Origin: Lithospermum erythrorhizon
Taxonomy: Eukaryota; Streptophyta; Magnoliopsida; Boraginales; Boraginaceae
NCBI GenBank assembly: GCA_019722365.1
Contig: JADFUC010000758.1
Span: 248,001-312,000 of the forward strand
Direction of reading: 5' to 3'
Length of the DNA stretch: 64,000 nucleotides
This document shows positions 11,031-21,361 of this stretch, piece after piece; positions within the stretch are counted from its first letter, which is position 1, and each line of letters starts with the position of its first letter. Under the pieces are notes generated by a model. It ran no database searches and was not told where the DNA came from. It saw nothing but the letters and a program-made list of their open reading frames with translations. A program made the translations under genes and the position numbers.

Positions 11031-14000
11031 TTATTCCCCTTGGACCATTATTGACTGGAAAGGCACCCTCTTTATTTCCACAAAGGTAGAGTAGTCTTTG
11101 CTTATTGGTTGTTTCCATGGCTCCCCATCCACCTGCATGTAAGCCTCTGCCCACTCGCCCCCTCGGAGCTCAAATCTAATGGATGCAGCCTGAAAATAGG
11201 AAATAGTACATTTACTTAAAATGGGGGAAAATAATAGAACAGTTAGGATATGGCACCAAGACGAGATTTAAGCACGCGAAGCTCCAGGAACAACGTACCG
11301 TCGAAAGTACAAAGTCAAGTTCAATTTTATGTAACCTTATCTTCTATACAATAGCCCATTCAACACCTCATACCTGACATCTCATATTCCACAACTGTGG
11401 TATGTTGTGCTAAAGTTGCCCTTCAGTATCCATTTTAAGTAATTGAACCAATTGAAGAGTAGCATTATATATACCCTCTTGAATAAGCATTGGTTTCTTG
11501 CAAAGTACACTCAACTACTCAAGGGAAATATGGCTAAGATAACTTCTTGCATCATTGACTTTGTGTCGCAAGCATTAAGCATATTTCTAACAACATTTTC
11601 CCTACTGATCGAACATAACCCATCATACCAAAATTAATGTAAAAATTAATTTGTTTTAGAAGTGATCTATAGAACAACCAACATAAAATTTAGTTTCCGA
11701 ATCAAGGTTTATAGTACGATTGAAATCCGGTTACTTGGGAAAGACAAATAGATTGTAGCCTACTATCTCGCATCAAATCCCAATAATAGCATTCAACTAT
11801 ATCTTATATTCTTCCATGTCCATTAAACATATTGTTGTCAAAATGAACATAAGCACTGTAGAATAACACTTAGCCAACAACAATATTGATTTGGTTTTGT
11901 TCAGAGAATGATAAGTTTTGAATTTAAATTCGAGCACCAAAAACAAAATATATGTAGAATATTCAGAGCCTTTCTGCCATACCTGTGCAATATGTTTGGC
12001 CGAAATAAGTTCAACCATAACAAGAGAAGCATGCCATCCTTGCTTCAGGCCAAATATTTCTAGGAGACCATCATCTGCATGAGCCTCAACAAAACCTCTC
12101 TGAATGTAACCAAGCAGTAGTCGTGGATCAATAAGAGTCATTAGTTCAATGATCATGCAAAACAAATATTTCTAGAGCAAACAATATACGATTGTAAACT
12201 GTAAATGCATTATACTACCAGTCTGCCATACACTAACACACATAAGATACATTACATGTTTGAAAAAGTAACATTTTTTGGAAATTTGATGTTATCTTTT
12301 TGTTTACTTATGCAGCTACTAAAATCTCTGACCCATCATATTTTGCCCTATATATACCTTCTCTAAATACTCTGGCTTTAAGTTTCCCCAAGGATTTCTT
12401 CCACTACCGTAGCTTGGGAGATTCAGCGCAACTATGGATCTCACACTGAAAACAAATGAACACATCGAACATAAGACTTTGGTACAGATGAATTTTATAT
12501 AAAACAATGAAATAATACAATCAGGTATCATGCTCTAAAATTGCACTCATGGAAGAATCTGAAGATAGAAGCAGCTGTCAAGAGCCAGAAAGTAATATCA
12601 ACCTTGAAGGAATAAGAACTTGCTCCCACTCTGAGCTGTTGACCTTCTTGATATGTAATCTGAGAATGTTCTTCAAGCCCCTGCACCAATAAAAAGAGGA
12701 CCAGTTCATGGCTGATGATTGAATCAGTTGTGCGAATTAGATAGAAATTATGTTCACAGAGATATACAAGTATACGGTAATAACTGTACATGTTTTGACA
12801 TCACTCAAAAACAAGTTTTGGAGAATATGCCGAACACTTAACAGATAGTATGGAGCAATGCATCAACTACAAACACACTTGCATAAAAAGTAGAGATATA
12901 TTACAAGACACATTTCACTTTATACTAGTAAAATATTACGTGCGTTGCACGGGACATCATGAACTTAAAAAATTGTACTTTACAATAATTTGTTTTTCAT
13001 TGAATACTAAATACTAATGAAAGAGTTAATCTAATAAATTGATATCCATCAAATATAAATAATGAATTTCAAATAAATATAAATTTTTGAGTTCTTATAT
13101 TGTCTTTAATTTATTTCAAAATTTTAACACTATCATGTTTGTCATTATTTATTTACTTTATTTTTTTTAGTCTTACTTTTATTATTTGCAATATTTAAAT
13201 ATCTTGCCTTATATATATCATTTTTAAATCTTCCAGCATATTTATTGATATTTATTATTATTTATTTTTCTAATAAAATAATCCATATGTTTTTAAATAA
13301 ACTGAACTTTATTGATGTCAAAGAATAATTTACAAACCATTCCAAATATTATACTACTACGAAGAGGTCAACCAATTGAACTTGTTTCTAATGATGAAAA
13401 ATTTAATGTTTGAATAATCATGAACATAATTTGTTGATATTTCATTGTCAAAGAGTAAATATGATTTAATGTAAAAGTAATCATTGTCATAAATTTTTAG
13501 TGTAATGATTGTTGACTTCAAACTATAAAATATTTTATAACATACAACATGATTTACTTTTTATAACTATGATGGTAGAAAATATATGTTTGTTAGTTGG
13601 CAACATATCAAATATGTTTCAAATAGTTACAATATAGTATACTTTGAAGCTAAAAAATATACATGTTTCATTCATATATGTTATATCTTCATCTCTGTCA
13701 AGCTAAATTCATCAAATAAGCTTCATAAGTGACATCAAATTAATCAATACTACTTGCGCTTCATCACTTTCGAGAGCAATCAGATGTGATCAGAGATCCA
13801 CTCGAGGATTTCCTATAAACATTAGAGTACGTAGAATCTTAGAAACGTGTTAATCTTACTATTTAAATATCAATTTTTCTAACTGCTAAATATTGAAAAT
13901 AAAATAACACTTAAAATCATGTTATTTAATGAAAATTAAACTCATTAAGTTTTTGTGCGTAAGCTCAGGTGTAAATGAAAGTCTAGGTTAATTTAGTATT

Positions 14001-17000
14001 TAAGGTAAAATTAAAAATCACATAACTTTAATTAGGACTATTTTACATTTCTTGACACAAACAATTCTCAAATATTTTTTATTTTGATAGATTGTATTTA
14101 CGTAGACAAGATAAATCAGACAATTCTTATATTTATCAATTAAAAATCTAAAATGATAAATTTTGCTACTTATCAAGAATGGGATGAGGAGTATTATTCT
14201 TTTCAATATATTATATCATATTATTCTTATAATATATAACTTTCTTTTAACTACGAGACAATAAGTCATGTTTTATCATAAATATATTGAAATTTTTTCT
14301 AACAACGTAAGAAAGTACATATAAATCATATTTAATATTATTGCAAATTCTCAAAGCCTAAAAATAAATCTGTAATCAAATTTAATATATAAATATGTAA
14401 TCACATTGAATCCAGACAAACGATGTTTGCTATTCAAAAACCTAAAAATAAATGTCTTCCTTTTCTACCCAAAAATGATTACGAGTCGAACCCACACCGC
14501 ATAAGAGGTTGTTACTAAGATTTTACCACTCTACCTCTTTAAGCCGAGCTACGCCCGGGCACATTCAGGCCGACACCTCTCCAAGCGTATCTAAGACAAG
14601 GACCTCGAGAGGATGCGTTAAATACGACGGTTTCCACACTTTTTATTAAAAAATGATTATAATATAAAATAAGCATGATAGAAATTAATGTGGATCGAGG
14701 AATTCATTAAAACAGATTTAATGAAGTTAAGAGTCGGTAAATATCAAATGTAACTCCTTCAAAAGGTATTTTATATTTAGCTTTACTTTTAAATTTCCTC
14801 ATTGTTATTTAATTATTATTAAAATTTAATCATCATTAGATGTGTTATAATTCATTGCATTTGGGAAAGTCAATTTAGGCATTACAAAATTTCTTCCAAC
14901 TATATTATCCACACTTTTATAAATATATAAATATAAATATAGAAAGGATGATTAAATAAGTTGGAGACTAAGAGAGAGAGATTACAGGATGCAGCACACA
15001 TAGACATGCTTATGTAAGCTGACTTTGTATTATCGCTTGTATGCCATCAACCCTACATGCTTAAAAGGTGTTTATATTGAACCATTTAAAGGCAATACAC
15101 ATACAGGGTGATGATTCGGCACCCGGCAACAAGGGTGCAATGATTTGTTGTCTATTCAACTATCACAACTCTCATGGAACATCGACGCCTCATGGCTGGG
15201 CGCCTCCAAATGACTTCTAGAGATCCTGTGCTCGATTCTCTCTCATCAGAAGACGACAACAATGTATTAAAAAACTATCACAACTTCATAACCAAGCACT
15301 TTTGAAATTTAACGATTGTCACCCAAATCTCCCATGAGGTCTTGGTATCTCCTCAATATATAAACTATTGGTTGATGTGATGATGCATGTAAACAAGAAA
15401 CATAATTGAGAACACAGCTTGATCATTTAGTATGTGTTTCCAGAACATTTTAAAACATGTAGAATTGGATGTTTTAAAACATTTTAAATATACAAGTGGA
15501 CAGCATAAAGAAGAAAATCGACATAAATGTTCTAACCTTAAACCAGGATCACTGGTACAAGGTGTGAAAAACCATCCCTGCTTGCAACTATATCCCCCGT
15601 ATATCAACTACAAGACACGATCATCTGTTATATACTGAATTTGACAACACTGTAGTAAATAAATCAATACATAAGACACCATTTCACAAAGATCGACAAC
15701 CAGACAATAGAGTTATTCAATGGAGTTCAAAGAATGAAAGAAAACAAAAGTACCTATTAATAAGATAACAGCATACATCAAACTATTAAATAACCATAAA
15801 TGGAAGCAGAAAACTTTGAAGCTTCAAGACAAAACTCACAAAAGTATAGAGAAAAAAAAAACAAAATTGGACGAACTGTCAAGAAATGGAAAGCATACAT
15901 GATTGCTTACAACAGTCACAAGGTAATAATGCTAACATCTTACGAATAATTTTAATTCCAAAAAAGAAGCAAGATGATGGAATTATCTTCATTTGTCTTG
16001 CAAGTCACAACTTATAAATATTCTGAAAGACATTCCATAGTCATCTAATGACATCTAGCAATAGCTAGCTCTGATTTTCAGCTAAGAAAGGATCCGAGAT
16101 TATGACAATTTTCTTTGGTTAAAAACTGCTTCTGGTTTGCTTTCATTCTTAAAAAATCTTAAAACTTACTTCATTGAACCAAGTATCAACCATGACATAG
16201 AACCATGACAGGCTGACAAAAAATATTTAAGAATCAATTAAACAAAACACAACCTTGTTTGCAATCGATTCCTCATGCATGGTGGTAGGGTTTCTATCTG
16301 CAGAGATTATGTGAAATCCATAAGCCACTTGGGCATCCATACCTACACTAAGACATGAGCAGAATATGAGCAATTCAAGATTAATACAACAGTACAGAGT
16401 ATGCATAACACCCAACTTTGCCCCAAATAAAATGAAAATTGTACTTAATATTAATTGAGAACAATAGAATGAAAGATACAGTAATTATACTATTGATATA
16501 ACTATTTTATTAAAAATTCACGCACCTATGCTGAAATAGTTATAAAAGACCCCTTGATAGCAAGATGTCTTTTCAGGCAGTACCGTTTCAACCGCCAATT
16601 CCTGCATGGTGCAGATCAAGTTGTAACTACTACTCTTTGCAGGAAATCTGATCCAGCATATATATTAGTATGATCTTCATTTGGGATTCAGTTTCTAACA
16701 TTCGGTGAAGAGACTGTGCAGCACAGTCTCATGCCACCCAGACAGACGATTTACTAGAAAATGTTTGGACTTTAGAAACATTAATTCCCTAAAAGAGAAT
16801 AATGCACAACTCTTTCTCCGTAAACTTCTAATAATTGCGGAAGACACTTATGTTACATCAATCTTTGTGAAATTTAGGTAAAAATCAGGGAACGGTTGAA
16901 ATGGTCCGAAGTGGAGATATTTCACCCAAGATTATCAAATATTTACATGATGAAATGAACAACACGTAAAGATGGCCTTAACATGGAATATGATGAACAA

Positions 17001-19812
17001 ATGATAAGCACCACACCTAAATAGGTATATTAAACTGAATTTTCATTAACATTTGGTTAGACAAAATAGAGAATATGAATTGACCAATGTACACCCCACC
17101 TGATCAAGAGGTACTTCTTCTGTCAACTTCAAAGAATAAGGGGTTTCCACTTCTTCTCCAGCTGGCATTGATATCAAGAGGCTCCAACTGCACATTAAAT
17201 TAATAGTACAGAAGCTGCTATTAAGACTAGACATCTTTTATAAAGAGCAGACTATATAAGACAGAATGCAGAAATAAATCAAAACTCAAAAAAAGATATG
17301 CAACAATAGAATAACATATAATAGTGCATGTAACATATAATAGAGTTTCAATACTTGTTCACCTAAAAATAAAATAATGCATCAAAATAATATTTCCCTC
17401 ATATATGTTTGTAATCTTTTACTATTTTTTGTGGTCTGTTTGTTAAATAATTGCTTTTTAAAAATAGTTAATAGTTAGAAGATAAAGTTAACAACTAAAA
17501 TACAACTAAAATATTTATCGATTCCTATGCTTAAGCAATCGGCTAGTATCTATTAGAACATTCAAAAAGAATTTGATTATGGTTATATAAATAAGCAGAA
17601 ATCCTTGAAACCTTACCTATCCAAACGGCAAGTTGGACCGTCAGTCACTCTGTCAAGCGTTCTTTTTATGGCTGATTTCCAGTTAAAAGGAAATGAGCCA
17701 CCCTGTGAAAATATGAAGGCAGGATTCAGGAAAGGCTGAAGATTACAAATTGGCAACTTGTGACACAAGAAAGCTCACCCATCCGAAACTCCTCGACAAA
17801 TCATTTCCTGTACCAAGTGGAATTATCCCAGATGGCGGTACCGGATGCCTTCCCTGTTTGTCAAGCTCCCCTAGACATCCAAGGACCCACCCCACTGTAC
17901 CATCTCCTCCTGCAACCTGATAAAGAATTGGGAAAGTGAACTACTTAGTAACTGGACTTCACAAACCTAGAGCAAAATAACAATAAAATATGGACGAAAA
18001 GGAACAAGGGGAACGATAACAAAAATGCATCAAATACATACCACAACCCTCAAAGACTCACGAGTCGCTTTTGCACAACTGTCACCAAGAGAGGATAACT
18101 TCTCCAAGCAACCCAATCCATATTGAACAAACTCATGAGGCTTCACAGATTGAAGATCAAAGACCTGGCAGCACTCAGGAGTTGGTCAAAAGCATAAGAG
18201 CAAGAGATTACACACACATGAGATGGAAATAAAATAAAATAAACAGAATCATTGGTCAAAAACAAAAGAGCAAGAGATTACACAAAACATAAGGCGGGTT
18301 AGTGGAAAAAAACATCATCTTTCCGTACATCTTTCACCAAATATTAAACAATATACACAAAAATCAGTTCGAACATTTAACAACTCAAACATCGAAATTC
18401 ATAACTCGACAATCTTTTTGAGACACGGGAAGAATTACTAAACATACCATACCAACAAAACACTACAATCACAAAAAACAAACAAATATTTCACATAAAA
18501 ACAGAACCCGTTCTTCACCCATAAGACTCTGAAGCCGTTCCTTACACATAAATTACTTCAAATAATTAACAAGTCAACCATCAAAATTACACAAGACACA
18601 CAAAAATTAGTTCAAAACTTTAACAAGTCAACCATCAAAATTCAAAACTAAACAATCTTTTCAGGACAAGGACTACTAGACATATCAAACCAACAAACAC
18701 TGTAAACATAACTACCATATTATGGTTAGTCTAAGGCCACAATGACGAGGTCCAGTTTCGAGTTCTTTCAATGGCAAGAACCGAATTTATTTATTTTTAA
18801 AAAAAACTACCATACCATTCAAATATAACACTATACATACAAAACAAAATTAGGGAAAAATACCATCTTTCACCAAATATTACACAATATACACAAAAAC
18901 TAGTTCAAATCTTTAACAAGTCAACCATCAAAATTCAAAACTCACAACCATTTCAAGACATAGGAACTAGAAAACATACCATACCAACAAACACTACAAA
19001 CCCAAAAAAAAAAATCACATAAAAACAAAACCTGTTCTTCACCCATAAGACTCTGAAGCCATTCCTTGCACAAAAAATTACTTCAAGTCTTTAACAACTC
19101 AACCAATAAAATTCAAAACTCGACAACCATTGCGACACATACAAATTACTAAACATACCATACCAACAAAACACTACAAACACAAAACTATACATACCAC
19201 AAAAAACAAACATTAACACAAAAACAAAACCTGTTCTTCACCCATAAGACTCAGCAACCTTTCCTTACACAAAAAATTACTTCAAGAAAACCATCAAAAT
19301 TACACAATACACACAAAAAACTAGTTCAAAATTTAACAAGTCAATCATCAAAATTCAAAACTCGACAACATAGGACTACTAAACATACCATACCAACAAG
19401 ACACAAAAACAAAAAACAAACATTAACACAAAAAACAAAAAACCTGTTCTTCACCCATAAGAGTCTGCAACCTTTCCTTAAGCTCATTCCCATGTCTCCC
19501 TCCACTCTTTGTATTAATAAACACAACAAGGGGACAATCAACCGGCTCAGCTTCCTCAGCTCCATCCACATGAGCCGCCTCGTAAATCCTCCGAACCCCA
19601 TTACTCTCAACGTCTTTTTCCTTAATGGCTTCGATCATTGCCAGCCTTAAATACTCAGGGAACATTATCTTCTTCCGTAACTCCTCCTTCGGGATGCTTA
19701 ATCCTGATAATGCACACCCTTTTAAGGACTCGATCACGGAACCTCGTGGAGATGGTAACGTTAGCCGTGACCCGACTGACGACGTGCCCCCATCCGTCGT
19801 CGGAGAATCCAT
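11031..19812 (-). CDS. DGK: Diacylglycerol kinase (plant cluster II, C1-less)
   Basis: Phosphorylates diacylglycerol to phosphatidic acid, a plant lipid second messenger. Coding exons, first to last: 19444-19812, 18042-18164, 17779-17916, 17617-17702, 17100-17187, 16526-16601, 16254-16342, 15537-15607, 12603-12680, 12358-12445, 11983-12099, 11031-11189 (TAA at 11031-11033). The sum is 1482 nt, 493 aa, close to Arabidopsis DGK7. All introns are GT-AG and keep frame. The catalytic domain begins with [13 protein letters not shown] at about residue 96, then [15 protein letters not shown] (glycine-rich ATP loop, GGDGT at 167-171) and [14 protein letters not shown] (from about 197). The accessory domain carries [15 protein letters not shown] (about 290-304), [18 protein letters not shown] and [12 protein letters not shown], and the protein ends [10 protein letters not shown]. 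There is no C1 zinc finger, as usual for this cluster. Start: first ATG of the frame. Odd: intron 1 carries an array of exon-derived repeats; intron 8 is about 2.9 kb and holds SINE-like DNA. Confidence 0.96.
14467..14575 (-). mobile_element. tRNA-related SINE head or tRNA relic
   Basis: On the minus strand a B-box GGGTTCGACTC (83-93 of the 14400s) follows, at about 50 bases, a region resembling an A-box (TAGCTCGGC, then AGGTAGAGTGG). That order and spacing are those of an internal RNA polymerase III promoter. The two arms do not fold into a clean cloverleaf and there is no plausible anticodon loop, so this is a SINE or pseudo-tRNA, not a functional tRNA. Confidence 0.5.
15184..15275 (+). mobile_element. 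Possible second SINE fragment
   Basis: Plus-strand sequence with a tRNA-like feel: catggctgggcgcctcc, then gtgctcgattctc (B-box-like) about 45 bases later, then an A-rich stretch. It lies inside intron 8 of the kinase gene. Weak; only the B-box resemblance supports it. Confidence 0.25.
18310..19480 (-). repeat. Intronic tandem array that includes copies of the exon 1 end and splice donor
   Basis: About five diverged units, roughly 200 bp each, fill most of intron 1 of the kinase gene and run into exon 1. Shared words on the plus strand include caccaaatattacacaatat, aacaagtcaaccatcaaaat, cataccataccaacaaa and gttcttcacccataaga. The last word is the complement of the exon 1 end; its copies lie near 18511, 19034, 19233 and 19448, the last being the real exon. 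Two intronic copies keep GAACAG followed by GTTTTG, an intact donor; the copy at 18511 is altered to GAACGGGTTCTG. A SINE-like insert splits one unit at 18722-18800. Confidence 0.8.
18722..18800 (+). mobile_element. Truncated SINE-like insertion within the intron 1 array
   Basis: ggttagtctaaggccacaat, then gaggtccagtttcgagttct, then an A/T-rich tail. The tttcgagttc word resembles a pol III B-box, and the order matches the 3' half of plant tRNA-related SINEs. It interrupts the tandem repeat pattern, so it is younger than the array. Weak family assignment. Confidence 0.35.
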
Positions 19813-21361
19813 TTTGCCCCCTTATACCACAAAAAAAAACTCAACACAAAAAATGTATATATAAATATATTATTGGTTATTATTTTAATTTTTTGGAAAA
19901 TGGGTATATGTAGATATATGAAAATAATTTATTTTTTTTGAAGGGGGGGGGGGTGATTTGTGATCTAAGTGGTGTGAGGAAGATGATGATGACGTGACTC
20001 GAATATTGATATAATTGATGATGTTTTTTTGTGTGTTTAATGTTGTTGGTTTTGTTTGTTTTCATTTGTTAATGTTGTTATTGGTGTTTGAGTTTTGGTC
20101 TGAATTTCGAGCTGTCTTGGGTTGAATGGGCATGTGATTATATTCTTTATTTTTGTTTTTTCACATTGTTTAAGCGAATAATAAGTCGAACCGAATCAAA
20201 CTTAATCAAAATAGAAAAGTTGATTCTCTAATAAGACAAGTTGTGTGAAGGAAGAATTTTTATTTATAAGTTTAATTTAAAATCGATATTAGATAGATAA
20301 AATTGAGTCTGAAACTTATGAGGACGGACAAAATAATTTTAGAAGAAATTATATTTTTCAAAAATTTAAATACGCCTCTTTTAAATTCCCCTTTTATAAT
20401 GTGATCCCACAACTACTACCATGAAATTACACTAGCCTGGGGATCTGGGGACTATTAATGAGCCGAGTTCAACTCAAATGGCTCGACTTGGTCTATATGA
20501 AACCGAGCTTCGAGCTAGTTGGTCGGCGAGCCGGCTCAATAGCTCGTTGATTCTTTTTCATTTCTAGCTCATAAAAATCTTGGTGTCGTTGGATGAATAA
20601 CTTCTATCGTCAACAATCATAGTCAAAATTTTATTATTTTTTGTATGATGTAAGTATACCATTCATGTTGTGATTGAAGAAGTATAGTCTATAAATATGT
20701 CTACAATGTTATTGCCTTATTGGCTATCATATTCAAGCCGGCAACAGTCGATGTCAATGTCAATGTCTCAATTAACAAGTAGAAACTGATTTTGGACATT
20801 GGACTATGTGAATATCGTCGACCTATCTGTAACAAAAATCCTACAACTTGGGAGTCGATTGATTGAGATATGAGAATTGAGAAATATATATGGAAAATGG
20901 ATACTGATTATAATTATGGAATTCCCAAATACTAAAAATGGAAAATATCATTGTCACATCTAGGAACAAGTCAGACACGAACTTCAGGTTAAAGTAAAGG
21001 GTATTTATGAGTTAATCGAATAATTATATGGAAAAATGTTATTGTTAGTGATAAAAAAATTATAGATTCGAAATTCACCCCGTTAATTATAATTTAAAAA
21101 AAAAAGGTAGAGGTATTTATGATGGTATGATTGATAATCCATGGAAAAATTTATACATCTCTTATTCAAAAAAGTTTAGTTAAACTACATACATACACAT
21201 ACAAGTATATATCCTCTATCTTCCAAAAGAATTATTAATGCTACAAAATTCATAACTAAATTAACGGTCAGGGCCATTTTCTACATGAGTTTTTTTGGCC
21301 AGTTCAGGCTCAAAACTAGCAAGTAATCTCATGTGTGTCAAACTAGCATGGGAAAAAAGAT
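19813..21361. other. Kinase promoter and intergenic DNA
   Basis: For the minus-strand kinase gene the upstream side starts at 19813. A TATA-like ATATTTATATATAC (minus) lies at about 19854-19870, and a long G run on the plus strand (about 19945-19954) gives a C tract about 135 bases before the start codon. At about 20460-20555 a GAGCC/GCTCG-rich stretch (gagccgagttcaactcaaat, ggcgagccggctcaatagct) resembles a common plant repeat. No gene seen. Confidence 0.45.

Larger units (their letters stand above)
12681..15536 (-). other. Large intron 8 of the diacylglycerol kinase gene, transposon-littered
   Basis: About 2.9 kb, the longest intron of the gene. It is very AT-rich from 12.9 to 14.4 kb, with a GC-richer island at 14.46-14.63 kb (SINE-like, separate entry). 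A near-palindrome acgtgcgttgcacgggac (about 12939-12956) resembles hairpins near plant Helitron 5' ends, but I could not find a matching 3' hairpin plus CTRR end. Confidence 0.5.

Noticed and set aside
14467..14560. A functional tRNA gene (minus strand)
   Set aside because: A- and B-box-like words are present, but arms do not pair into a cloverleaf and no anticodon loop can be placed.
12925..14640. A complete Helitron in intron 8 of the kinase gene
   Set aside because: Only a 5'-type near-palindrome is visible. I found no 3' hairpin with CTRR end and no AT-flanked insertion point.
19341..19610. A second minus-strand frame overlapping kinase exon 1
   Set aside because: Out of frame with the clear kinase protein and unlike any family.
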